A stretch of 64,000 nucleotides of DNA, from positions 28,299,026 to 28,363,025 of the forward strand of contig OY294048.1 in the NCBI GenBank assembly GCA_958510825.1, written 5' to 3'. Positions 10,296 through 20,877 of the stretch are shown one piece after another. The notes below the pieces were generated by a model. The model ran no database searches and was not told the origin of the DNA. It worked only from the letters and a program-made list of their open reading frames with translations. The translations under genes were made by a program, and so were the position numbers. The stretch comes from Brachypterus glaber (lineage: Eukaryota > Arthropoda > Insecta > Coleoptera > Kateretidae). Every line of letters begins with the position of its first letter. The first letter of the stretch is position 1.

Positions 10296-11325
10296 CTCAA
10301 CACTCAAAAATTTGCCGACACCATTTTAGTGGTATCTGGCTATATTTGATGCGCTGATTTCGGAACCTTTTTTCGTTTTCTTCGATCAGCTTGTTTTTTG
10401 AGATATAATGCACAGTGTTTTTTTGCTTATAGTTGTAGTAAAAAAAATAATTAAGGTTCAATTAATAATTTTTTGCAGTGGATTGGTTCTTTATTAATAG
10501 GGCTCTAGCCAAAAAAAGCAGATTTCAAATATCTTTGTTCATTTGCTTTTTATAGCCTTCTAAATTCAAAAAATTACATTTTTTCTTATTTTTTTGCTAT
10601 ATTTTTATAAATTTTTTATATAAATACTAAAAATATGGCTCTGATTTTTATAGGCAAAAGTAAGTCAAATGTGAGATTTGTAAAAATAAAAATAGTTTTA
10701 GATTGAAAGGAGATTTCACGGGCAGAACATCAATATTTTGAATTATTTAATGATTATTTAATATTTATTTAATGTTATTTTAATGTTTTAAAGCAATCAA
10801 GCATTTTTGTTTCATAATAAATTTAATTTATTGTATTGCTCTCCAAAAAATAAATAAAATATTTAAAAATTCTTGTTTTTTTTCTTCGATAACCCGCGGT
10901 GAAATCTCCGTCACTGGATTAAATCTAAAACTTTTTTTTATTTTTATAAACCGCAGTTTTGTGTTAGTATTGCATATATAAATTAGTTATCTTTAGTATT
11001 TATATAAAATTTTATCAAAATATATGGAAAAAATACGAAAAAAACTAATTTTTGGAATTTAGAAGCTTATTAAAAACAAATAAATAAAGATATTTTAAAT
11101 TCGTTTTTTTGGCTTAGAGCACCACTAATAGAGAATGAATCCAGGACAAAAAAAATAATTAGACCTAAATTATTTTTGTTTTAATACAACTATAGGCAAA
11201 AAAACACTGTGCGCTATATCTTAAAGAAAAACAAGCAGGTCGAAAAAAACTAAAAAAGGTACCAAAATCAGCGCATCAAATATAGCCAGAATCAACTAAA
11301 ATGATGTCGGTAACTAAAAGCTGCC
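10296..11325. mobile_element. Foldback element, about 1.03 kb (family A)
   Basis: The left arm (CTATATTTGATGCGCTGATT, AGTGTTTTTTTGCTTATAGTTG, ...) returns inverted at the right end (AATCAGCGCATCAAATATAG, ...). Arms of about 430 bp extend inward to near 10735 and 10893. The centre contains GGTGAAATCTCCGTCACTGG. There is no coding frame. A half-copy of the same family lies at 52340-52755. Confidence 0.8.
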
Positions 11326-11569
11326 CGGAAAATGAAAAAAAAAATCCTTTTTCTAGAGCAGTGTAATTTTTGAGCAAGTAGATAATAGCTCTTTTAGTTT
11401 TGTATTCGTTTTTGTTCTTCATATGCACAAAGAGTTTGAACAAAAATGAAACAAAATTTTTGAAATAAAATATTCCAAAAATGTTCAATATTTTTTTCGT
11501 TGCAAAATAAAATTATTTGCAACATAGGGTTAAGAAATACCATCTAGAAATCTACAAATATATCGGGTG

Positions 11570-12200
11570 TTTTTTTTAACCGAAGACTTTCAAATATCTT
11601 GAATACTATGCATTTTAGGAAAAAAAAAATTGACAAAAGTTGTTTATTTTAATGGGGGAAAAATGGTGTATTTATTTTTTATGGATTTTACGTTTTCAAT
11701 GTAATTTCAAGGCCAACTTGTTTTTTTTTTAATAGAAACATATATTTTTTTACTGCTATTTAATTCTCCTCAAAAAAATAAAAATCTTTTGTAAAACACT
11801 TTTTTTGATCGGACATTTAGTTGCAGAGATAACACAGCCACACAAAATTAAAAAGGTTGGAACTCCAACGGACCCGACTAGTCGATTCCTATGTATTTGG
11901 AGCCGCTGAATCCGAATCTGAGGATATCATATCATTGCGAAAATGTTTTTTGAGGTTATGTTGAAAATGGGAGCTAACTTTTAAATTTCGACCTCAGATT
12001 CCGATTTAGTGGCTGAAAATACATAGGAATTGACTAGTCGACTTAGTCGAGAATCCAACTTTTTTAATTTTGTGTGGCTGTGTTATCTCTAGGTACAACT
12101 AAAAGTCCGAGCAAAAAAGTTTTTTACAAAACATTTATATTTTTTAAGCTGAGTTAAATAGCAGTAAAAAAATATATTTGTATTTTTAAATATTTAGTTT
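11570..12200. mobile_element. Foldback element, about 630 bp (family B)
   Basis: Blocks TTACTGCTATTTAA, GAGATAACACAGCCACACAA, CGACTAGTCGATTCCTATG and CCGCTGAATCCGAATCTGAG run inward from the left. They return inverted in reverse order on the right. There is no frame. It resembles the element at 20878-21490 in its terminal ACACAGCCACA and its inner GCTGAATCCGAAT block. Confidence 0.8.
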
Positions 12201-12585
12201 ATTTCTTGAAAAATAGTACATAAGCATAGAGAGCGCCAAATAAGCTTTTGGCTTGTGCTAGGTGCTCTCCATTAATTTTTAAAAACAAATATTTTAAATG
12301 TTGACGTTTCATATTTTTCACTTTTTCACATAAAAATTTCAAATCCCTTCTTCCAAGCTCCACCTCCATTTCCACATATTCTTTCCTTCATTTTATCCAT
12401 TCTCAATCATCATTCCAAAAAATATTTAGCTTCTTACAATAATTTTTATGAAAAAAAATACTCAAAAAATGTCAAGTCAAAATTAGCAACAATAAGATTT
12501 TAGATTAGAGAAAAGAGATGTAAAAAAACCATAGTAGGGGTAAGGTATTTTCACTTATCAGTACAACATACTACATATACCGGGT

Positions 12586-13736
12586 GCCACAAAATAGTGG
12601 TACACCCCTATAACTTTTTTGTTTATTAACTTATCAAAATGAAATTTGGAGGATGGAAATAATTGAATAAACTGTATTTTTTGACATTGTAAAAAAGTGT
12701 TTTTCTCTTCCGGTTTCGCCGGAAATTATTTCAAATTTTGATTTTTAAACAGAACACCCTGTATATTTTTACATATTTTGATTCAAAACTGAATTATGAG
12801 TACAACCATGTATAATTTATCAACTATTGACAGAACATGTCATTTTTACTGGTACTGGTACCTTAGTACCATTAAATGACATATTTTTTTCTTAAAAGAT
12901 TGATATCCATATCTTTGTATTTCAATCAAAATTTATTGGTAAAAATTTACTGTTAAAAATAAATAAAAAAGAAAAATTATCAATAAAACAACTTTTTTAG
13001 TCAGTTATTGTTTTTGTGTTAAGTGAATTTCTAATAAAAAACAAAAAACCATCGTTGATGTGAGTATTATTATTATAGTAATTAAGCAGTTTAAATAATT
13101 AATAATACGTTAAATTGTTAAAATTAATTAATACAATAAGAAATTATTAATTTAAATAACTATAAAACGTATATATCAACGATCGTTTTTTTGTTTTTTA
13201 TTATTAATAGTAATTTTTTGCCCAAAAATTTTGATTGAAATACAATGATATGGGTATCAATCTGTTAAGGAAAAAATATGTGATTTAATGGTACCAGTAC
13301 CTTTTCATTTAAAAAAATTGAGTTATATTGAAAAAAATGATTTGCCTAGTTTTAATGAGCTCCAAATTGGTTAATAATTATAGTTTTCCTAAGAAAACTA
13401 CTAAGCCAAGAATAATTTTGCATATTTAAAAGCTCCAAACTAGATTTAAAATTAAAATTTAATTAAAAAATGACATGTTCTGCCAAAAGATGAAAAATTA
13501 AACATGGTTGTACTCAGAATTCAGTTTTTAATCAAAATATGTAAAAATATACAGGGTGTTCAATTTAAAAATCAAAAGTTGAAGTCATTTCCGGTTAAAC
13601 CGTAAGTGAAAAAAACTTTTTTACAATGTCCTAAAATGCAGCTTATTCTATTATTTACATACACCAAATTTTATTTTGGTAAGTTAATTAACAAAAAAGT
13701 TATAGGGGTGTACCACTATTTTGTGGCACCGGTATA
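12586..13736. mobile_element. Foldback element, about 1.15 kb, TATACCGG termini (family C)
   Basis: TATACCGGGTGCCACAAAAT at the left and its near-exact inverse at the right continue as arms reaching almost to the centre. Inner blocks ACAGGGTGTTC, GACATGTTCTG and GGTACCAGTACC also pair. The terminal TATA on each side would fit a TA target duplication of the Tc1/mariner type. No transposase frame is present. Confidence 0.8.
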
Positions 13737-14357
13737 TAAATTATATTCTCTCGCAAATTTTTTTATTGTCAGTAAGTGGTAGTTTTATCTCGTTGAAATC
13801 TCATACTGGTTGGATATTTTAAATTCAAGGTGTGAACAATGAAGTTTACTTGGGCCTTATTAAACTTTAAAATATTTCCACACAATACAAAACCTCGGTT
13901 GCGAAACGTTTTCCACCGAGTACAATTCGCAACGTACATATTTTATACTAATTTGGTTCGCAAAATTATTATAAACAGCAGACAATGCTTATCAAATTTA
14001 AAAATTTAAAGTTAAAGTTTTTGTCAATAATTTTATTATAACCAATAATCGCGGATTTGGTATTAATTGCATATTTAGCACTTTAACACTTTAAACAATT
14101 TTCAAATTACGCCAATTTTAAGTAAAACTAAACTTTTTGAACGTTCCCTTACAATTCCGACACGTTCGCAGCAAGTGCTGGCCGTTAAATTAACCAGTAA
14201 AAAGACGCACGGGTAAGTCGCGCTCCTCTATAAATAAAGCGATGACGCACCGGTGCGTCATGGGCGCTGAAAGTGTTAATGTTTAAAAATAATTATGTAA
14301 AATATTCTCAGTGTATTAGTATACTCTAGTATGCGTTCAATTTAATTAAATAAGTTA
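13737..14357. other. Unannotated stretch with one 18 bp palindrome
   Basis: There is no gene. TGACGCACCGGTGCGTCA at 14243-14260 is a perfect palindrome, followed by GGGCGCTGAAAGTGTTAA. The surrounding 14150-14280 is less AT-rich than its neighbourhood and may be the end of an unidentified DNA transposon. Confidence 0.45.
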
Positions 14358-14450
14358 GCTGTTTTTGCTTTTCCTTACAACGATTTTTAAACTCCATATA
14401 GAGATATATAGAAAGGATTTGATTTTCGTAGTTTTCCCTACTACATATAT

Positions 14451-14493
14451 GTGGCTCTGAAGAGTGCTAAAAAGCACGAAATCGATCAGTCAC
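14451..14493 (+). ncRNA. Minimal type I hammerhead ribozyme motif, copy 1 (intact)
   Basis: Parts in order: GUGGCU (stem I, 5' strand); CUGAAGA (core); GUGCU-AAAA-AGCAC (stem II, 5 bp with tetraloop); GAAA (core); UCGA; then U-C at the cleavage site; AGUCAC (stem I, 3' strand). GUGGCU pairs with AGUCAC over 6 bp with one G-U. Stem III would be the self-complementary AUCGAU (14481-14486), which cannot form a hairpin but can pair between two molecules. This is as in the dimeric minimal hammerheads of Penelope-like elements. Predicted cleavage is between 14487 and 14488. All invariant core positions are present. Activity is inferred. Confidence 0.75.
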
Positions 14494-14888
14494 TTCGGAG
14501 GGACGACTGCGTTAATCAAACAAAAGTCGTTTTAAGGAATAGTAAAATGTTTTATATAGATTTTTTTAAATTTGTAAATATCAAACAATTTAATTTAGTT
14601 TACTAATTCAGATACCACTGTAAAAGGTGCCCTTCTAGCGTTTAGGATTCAATTGGCGGCAATGTCCACCGTGGCATTGATTAATCTGCCCCCTATCGAC
14701 AGCGTGCAATAGGTTCTTGAAACCAATAACTGCTTCCTTTTTTCGTACTGTCGATAGGTTTATTCAGTCTCTGCTTTTAGCAGTAGATGTCGCTAGCTGT
14801 TTTTGCTTTTTCTTACAACGATTTTTAAACTCCATATAGAGATATATGGAAAGGATTTGATTTTCGTAGTTGTGTCCACTACCGATAT

Positions 14889-14931
14889 GTGGCTCTGAAG
14901 ACTGCTTAAAAGCACGAAATCGATCAGTCAC
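14889..14931 (+). ncRNA. Hammerhead motif, copy 2 (stem II closing pair lost)
   Basis: Same layout as copy 1, but stem II reads CUGCU-UAAA-AGCAC, so its first pair is C-C instead of G-C; four pairs remain. Core CUGAAGA and GAAA, stem I and the palindromic AUCGAU are unchanged. Confidence 0.65.
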
Positions 14932-15325
14932 TTCGGAGGGACGACTGCGTTAATCAAACAAAAGTAATTTTAAGGAATAGTAAAATGTTTTATATAGATT
15001 TTTTAAATTTGTAAATATCAAACAATTTAATTTAGTTTATTAATTCAGATACCACTGTAAAAGGTGCCCTCCTAGCGTTTAGGATTCAATTGGCGGCAAT
15101 GTCCACCGTGGCATTGATTAATCTGCCCCCTATCGACAGCGTGCAATAGGTTCTTGAAACCAATAACTGCTTCCTTTTTTCGTACTGTCGATAGGTTTAT
15201 TCAGTCTCTGCTTTTAGCAGTAGATGTCGCTAGCTGTTTTTGCTTTTTCTTACAACGATTTTTAAACTCCATATAGAGATATATGGAAAGGATTTGATTT
15301 TCGTAGTTGTGTCCACTACCGATAT

Positions 15326-15368
15326 GTGGCTCTGAAGACTGCTTAAAAGCACGAAATCGATCAGTCAC
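15326..15368 (+). ncRNA. Hammerhead motif, copy 3 (same stem II change as copy 2)
   Basis: Identical in the motif to copy 2, including the C-C mismatch next to the core. The two units therefore probably arose by duplication after that substitution. Confidence 0.65.
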
Positions 15369-15761
15369 TTCGGAGGGACGACTGCGTTAATCAAACAAAA
15401 GTAATTTTAAGGAATAGTAAAATGTTTTATATAGATTTTTTAAATTTGTAAATATCAAACAATTTAATTTAGTTTATTAATTCAGATACCACTGTAAAAG
15501 GTGCCCTCCTAGCGTTTAGGATTCAATTGGCGGCAATGTCCACCGTGGCATTGATTAATCTGCCCCCTATCGACAGCGTGCAATAGGTTCTTGAAACCAA
15601 TAACTGCTTCCTTTTTTGGACTGTCGATAGGTTTATCCAGTCTCTGCTTTTAGCAGTAGATGTCGCTAGCTGTTTTTGCTTTTCCTTACAACGATTTTTA
15701 AACTCCATATAGAGATATATGGAAAGGATTTGATTTTCGTAGTTGTCCCTACTACCGATAT

Positions 15762-15804
15762 GTGGCTCTGAAGAGTGCTAAAAAGCACGAAATCGATCAG
15801 TCAC
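15762..15804 (+). ncRNA. Hammerhead motif, copy 4 (intact)
   Basis: Matches copy 1 throughout, with stem II GUGCU-AAAA-AGCAC fully paired. It lies in the truncated last unit. Confidence 0.75.
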
Positions 15805-15868
15805 TTCGGAGGGACGACTGCGTTAATCAAACAAAAGTCGTTTTAAGGAATAGTAAAATGTTTTATAT

Positions 15869-16802
15869 TAATTAAATAAAATTAAAATTATATGTAGACG
15901 AATAATCTGCACCAGACATGAATACCAAATCCGCTATCACTGATTATAACAAGGAAAAATATAAAAATCAGGTAGGTAACCTTTCTAGACGGGTGGCAAA
16001 ATGAGAACGTTTAATGTTCACAAAACTCGTAAAAGTTCAATTCTATTAGCAAAATTGTTAATAAAAAATAAAAAAAATCCTTTTTTTCATTTTTCACAAA
16101 TTCGTCACTTTCCTACATATTTATTTGAATCATTTATTTTGTTTTATAGCTTTATCAGATTGTTACCGATACATATTAAGCGCAATTTGTAGGCAGAAAA
16201 AAAATTAATTACAGAAAAAATAAAACCGCGGACATGTACTGTTCTTAAAATGAATTTTAGTTTATTTCGTTTTTTTTTATAAAATTGTTTTAGCTTAATT
16301 TAAACGATAGTAAATAATAACAATCATTGCAAATAACAAGTTGTTTTACATACTCGTACATAAATACAACAATAAAGGCAAATATTTCAGCTTTAGTCGT
16401 TTTTTTTCATTTGCAACAGAGATGCCTATTTTATCTTTTGAAGATTCTTTTAACAAAATTAATCAATTTTTTACTTTCGATCTTTTTCATAATCTATTCT
16501 TTTTCCTTTGAATCGACCTTATAGAATCAAAAAATTTTCGGGTCAAAACTAAAAATTAATATTTATTTTCTGAAACCGAGCATGTTTTTTGTCCGAAGCA
16601 TATCAAACACCAATTGCACTGCTAATAGCTGAAGTCGGCAATGCTAAGCTTTGTCTACTTCTTGATTATCATTGGTTTGTTTTATACAGTTAATTTTTTA
16701 GGTTTGATTTTGAATTGATACTTAGAATCGATTCTTTTGTATAAGATCGGCATCCCTGATTTGCAAAAATTACTTGTCAATCAGAAGAAAAAACAAAAGT
16801 AC
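15869..16802. other. No recognisable feature
   Basis: AT-rich sequence. Two 63-65 codon frames near 16001 and 16327 are low-complexity and resemble nothing known to me. Confidence 0.4.
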
Positions 16803-17018
16803 TATGGTCTGTTTCATCAAGCAAGATAGTAAATTAAAAATCGCTCAGTGAATATTTTCAAAACAGATTCGAATATTGGATATGCGAATATACTGCGTAG
16901 TTTATTTTATAAAACATAACTATATTCTATACACAAACATATACTATTCAAACCTGTTGTAAAAATATTTACTATGCGATTTTTAATTTACTATCTTGCT
17001 TGAAAAAAAAGACCACAG
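16803..17018. mobile_element. MITE, about 215 bp
   Basis: A roughly 40 bp terminal inverted repeat: GGTCTGTTTCATCAAGCAAG then ATAGTAAATTAAAAATCGC at the left, its inverse at 16976-17016. The interior is unrelated AT-rich sequence with no frame. Confidence 0.75.
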
Positions 17019-17214
17019 TCCTGGACAAGTACTGCCCTTTGACCGACTGCTGTAAATATATGGATCTTGCAGCCGTAGCTTCTCGTAAATCATAATGTTC
17101 TTAAGCAGAATAAATAAAGCTAAATATTTTGCGAACATTTGCTATCTCATCTCAAAATGGCTATTTTTGGACTAGTACTGTTCTTTGACTGACCGATTCA
17201 TATACATTCCACAA

Positions 17215-17400
17215 CGCGGATTCCGCATTCATATCTGAGTGCGGAATATTATAGTCTAGTCATCCACACGGTAGAAAACCTCCGACGCAAGGGGAGGTAT
17301 CACAGAACGGGCAGCGCCCTCTCTTCTTTACGTAATAAGCGTGCGTGCGTGTAAGTGAGACGCACTCACATTCCGAACATATTTTCCACAACCACATTCT
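17215..17400 (+). repeat. GC-richer dispersed repeat
   Basis: The segment from about 17275 (CTCCGACGCAAGGGGAGG, CTCTTCTTTACG, AAGCGTGCGTGCGTG, TCACATTCCGAACAT, CCACAACCAC) matches in order the segment at about 36075-36200 (CTCCGACGAAAGGGGAAGGG, CTCTTCTTTCCG, AGGCGTGCGTGCC, CATATTCCTAACAT, CGTAGCCAC). At least two copies of an unidentified repeat are present. Confidence 0.6.
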
Positions 17401-17694
17401 TGTGCCGAACAATATAATTGTATATATTTTTATTTGGGGGTACTAGTGTATATATATGTCCATTTTTCAAAAAATGGGATCTCCGCCCCCACTTACGCGA
17501 CATTGATCCATTGAGATGTATGAGGCATTATGTCCAATTCCAGTTACTAATATTATTGATAAATAAAAAGCTGCCGTGAGAGAAATTAAAAGAAAAAACC
17601 TTAAACTAATAAGCAAAGCATGCTCTCCTGAAAAATTTAATTTTTGTGGCATAGTGCCCTTTACCTCCCACATAAAGAAATTAGAAACGCCGTT

Positions 17695-18396
17695 AATATA
17701 CAGAGCGGTCCAAAAGTCACCCCCCCTCTTAACTTTTGAACCAGTTGAGATATCGACTTCAAATTTGGAACTTTTAAATAATACAACTTAAACTATCTTT
17801 AAGCATATATTTAATACTTTCAGCTCTTAAAATGTGGGCAGGGGGCATGGGGGAACATTTTTTTAATGGAAAGGGGGGTCGTGTAATACATCATTTTAAA
17901 GCTTATAAAATTCTCCATTTAATTCCATATTTTTAAATTAAAAAAAAAAATGGGTTTAAAATGGGGTTGAAAATGGGTATTAGTGTCAAAATTCCTCTAA
18001 AAAAAACAAATAATTTTTTAAAAATGTCTAATTTCATCATAAAAAAATGTTAATTATACTTTTAAACTAATTTTAGTTGACATAAATAAAAATTTATAAA
18101 AAAAAAACTTAAAAAATCGCATGTTTTAGCACAAAAAATTGAAAAATCAAAACCTTAAAAAACATTTTTAAAAAAATTTAAAATGTTAGTTTAAATAGAG
18201 AATTTTATAAGCTTTAAAATGACCCCCCTTCCATTAAAAAAAATGTCCCCCCATGCCCCCCTGCCCACATTTTAAGAGCTGAAAATATCAAATATATGCT
18301 AAAAGATATTTTAAGTTGTCTTATTTAAGAGTCGATATCTCAACTCGTTCAAAAGTTAAAAGGGGGGGGGGTGGCTTTTGGACCGCACTGTATATT
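17695..18396. mobile_element. Foldback element, about 700 bp (family D, GCGGTCCAAAAGT termini)
   Basis: AATATACAGWGCGGTCCAAAA begins at both ends, in inverse orientation. Then come CTTAACTTTTGAAC, GAGTTGAGATATCGACTTC, CAGCTCTTAAAATGTGGGCA and GGGGGCATGGGG, mirrored on the right. The arms are about 250 bp. The ends carry C-tract/G-tract length differences. Related copies or fragments lie at 5380-5440, 53970-54935 and 54940-54985. There is no frame. Confidence 0.85.
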
Positions 18397-18819
18397 AGCT
18401 TTTTTGTACATTCTCTATAGTAAATCGTGGCTACCTACATACGATCTGCGTCCAATTCAGTTGAAGTAGTAATTTTTCTTTTTAACAGTTTATTGGTTAA
18501 GGTGAATTTTATTACACCGTAAGGAATTTTTTATAATTACTAATTTGTATTTATCGCTTTAAATTACGTATTGAAAATTGAGACTGACTTCACATAACTG
18601 CATAAATTTAGTATCTTTTAACACGATATATCTTTTACATAATATAACAATAACTTATCTGTCGGCTACTCAAAGCAACAGGTATTTTTTTAATAAAACA
18701 AAGTTACGAATATCCGAATAGTAATTCGGATATATGTTCGGACGAATAAAAATTAAGGCTAATTGTCCGACAATTCATTTTAAAGTAGATTTCTTGGAAA
18801 CATTTTTTTATATTTTTTA

Positions 18820-18958
18820 GGGCCACTTGCACCAACTTAAACCTAAACTGGGATTATCTCAAGTAAACTGAGTTTAAGTTAAAAATACTGTATTCTGATT
18901 GGTTGACTGTCCATTTAATCCAAGTTTAAAGTTAAACCATATTTGGTACAAGTGGCCC
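18820..18958. mobile_element. PIF/Harbinger-like MITE, 139 bp, TTA target duplication
   Basis: GGGCCACTTGCACCA at the left and TGGTACAAGTGGCCC at the right form a terminal inverted repeat that continues inward (AACTTAAAC / GTTTAAAGTTAA). TTA precedes and follows the element (18817-18819, 18959-18961). GGGCC-type ends and a 3 bp TWA duplication are typical of PIF/Harbinger elements. Confidence 0.75.
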
Positions 18959-19224
18959 TTAGTGAAAAATCACCCAGTACCACGAATTTTAAATGACCAT
19001 TTTTAGTGTTTGCTTACTATTGGTCAATGACCAAAAATAAAATGTATTAATCATTTATTAGTCACCGTTATTAAACATAGTTTATTAAAAGCGGTCAATG
19101 AAATAGTAGTAGATAGTAACATTTCAAAAACATTTTCTTAAAAATTTGCGATATTTGTGACATATTATGCCAAAACATAGTTACCAAATAACAAATAAAA
19201 AATTTTACCAGATTTTTTTGTTAT

Positions 19225-19830
19225 TTGTCTCCTCTTTTGCTTGACAAAAAACGTCGCATTAAGGCTCTCTACTCCCGACGTCAGTTTTTGGTCATATTGG
19301 TCCCCGACGTACTACCGACGTCAGTTTTAGGTGATATTTGTGACGTCATACATACGACGCATATCAGAAGTCGACAAGACGTCAGTTTTTGGTCAAATCT
19401 TAACGTCATCAAAATTGTACGTCGCTGGTACGTCACTTTAATGTTAAGGTGGTGCCACATATAGTTTTCTACCACTAAAAAAAGTTTTAAATCTAATTAA
19501 TTGATCCAAGAGTGATGACTTTATAAAGTATTTTTCTGGAATTACGTAAACTGTAAAATTCCGTTTACTAGACAACTTCGCCTCCAGCCTTTTCGGTTAA
19601 TATTCCCATGGCAACTATTAACTGGAGAGATGTATCTATATAAATTACTAGATGTTATTCTAACGTCATATTTCTGACTTTATTATAACGTCAGTAATGT
19701 CGCGTCCCTGGGCTGTGACTTATACACGTCACTGGAACAACAGTGACGTTATAATATGAAGTCATGTAGGTCAGTTAGTGCCCAATAATTGATGTCAAAA
19801 AGACGTATTTTGGTTTCCTGGGCAGGGAAC
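19225..19830. repeat. Cluster of GACGTCA motifs
   Basis: CGACGTCAGTTTTTGGTCA-like blocks occur at about 19277, 19316 and 19377. More CGTCA/TGACG motifs are spaced through 19400-19810, and the cluster ends near CCTGGGCAGGGAAC at about 19816. The cluster looks like subterminal repeats of an unidentified DNA transposon. TGACGTCA is also the CRE/bZIP consensus, but nothing here points to a host promoter. Confidence 0.5.
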
Positions 19831-20047
19831 ATAACTTGATGATAATGATGATCAGTAGTCGGCGTAAACTCAGTTATGACTCATCAACGTTGAAAATAAA
19901 CACAGAAACATAGGCTTACGGAATAATTTTTCCGAATTATGTGGGAAATTTTTATAAAGGTCGCTAAATCAAAACATTTGACGACTAATTTATTACACAC
20001 AACAATATTGACTATACATACTACTATAAATATGTAAAAAACCAATA

Positions 20048-20158
20048 TTCGATTTTTATCTTTTAAGTCCAAACGAAAGTTTTTAATTTTTATTTATCGA
20101 TAATTTTTTTTCCCACCTTACTCGTTTGGACTTTTTATAAGATAAAAAGAAATAAAAA
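20048..20158. repeat. Short inverted repeat (MITE-like)
   Basis: TTTTTATCTTTTAAGTCCAAACGA at the left pairs with TCGTTTGGACTTTTTATAAGATAAAAA at the right, leaving a spacer of about 55 bp. Confidence 0.6.
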
Positions 20159-20234
20159 TGTAAATATTTAAAACCTCGCGTCAACGCTAGAGTCGTCGCG
20201 GCGCCTATGCGAGTACTGGAAATTCGCCGAGTAC

Positions 20235-20254
20235 TGATGATGATGATGATGATG
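20235..20254. repeat. (TGA)n microsatellite
   Basis: Six to seven TGA units. Confidence 0.9.
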
Positions 20255-20877
20255 CTAATACTACAATGTTTTACTCACAAATAAGTTCATGAAGTTTGTT
20301 TTCACCTAAGCTATTCTATTAAACAACAATTCGTGTATTCTACGGTAATTATGCCATTATTATTAAAATGTGGAATACTTAATTAGTAATCGTGAATCGT
20401 ATATTGAAGGTGAAACTCAAATATTTACACGGGAAAATTGTTGAATCCTTAATGAGAGAAAAACAAGATTTAATGTTCGTTCTGCTCGATTTATTTAAAA
20501 GTTTGTTTTTAACCCTTAGTAACAAACATAGCCTTAATATTATGCCTAGAAAATATGGGCAATGTGAGTCCTCCAAACTTCTTCTACGTGAATCTTTGAG
20601 TATCTCAGCACTTTTAACATATTTATATTAAGACCTAAATCTGATCGAAAAAGTGGTTAAGCTCTATAGCGATTTTTTTATTTAATGTCGGGAATCTTAA
20701 AAAATAGCCTTACAGCATTTTAGTTTTCATGTTTTTTCAGAATTTAATGTTTTTCGTCGTGTTTATTATCAGTTATATTTTAAATTTTATTTCATTGCGC
20801 TAGCATTTTATTTAGTAAATGTCCTTGTAAGGTATACCGTGCCAAAACTGTAGTAAACATTACAGAATAAGAATTAC
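20255..20877. other. No recognisable feature
   Basis: There are overlapping 65- and 79-codon frames on opposite strands at 20379-20631, neither with a recognisable domain. Confidence 0.4.

Larger units (their letters stand above)
14358..15868 (+). repeat. Tandem array of about 437 bp units, each with a hammerhead motif (retrozyme/Penelope-LTR-like)
   Basis: Units start GCTGTTTTTGCTTTTCCTTAC at 14358, 14796, 15233 and 15669 (periods 438, 437, 436). The fourth stops after about 200 bp, near 15868. The units are nearly identical. Each carries a complete minimal hammerhead layout about 95-130 bp in. The three full units also carry an 11 bp perfect stem (CCTATCGACAG / CTGTCGATAGG, 14692-14702 with 14748-14758 in the first). 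There is no long frame. Tandem units of a few hundred bp with one type I hammerhead each are the known form of retrozymes and of Penelope-like element terminal repeats. A related unit lies as an inverted pair at 56163-56600. Confidence 0.8.

Noticed and set aside
13868..13930. Possible hammerhead around GCGAAACG
   Set aside because: CTCGG/CCGAG pair around it, but there is no CUGANGA core upstream.
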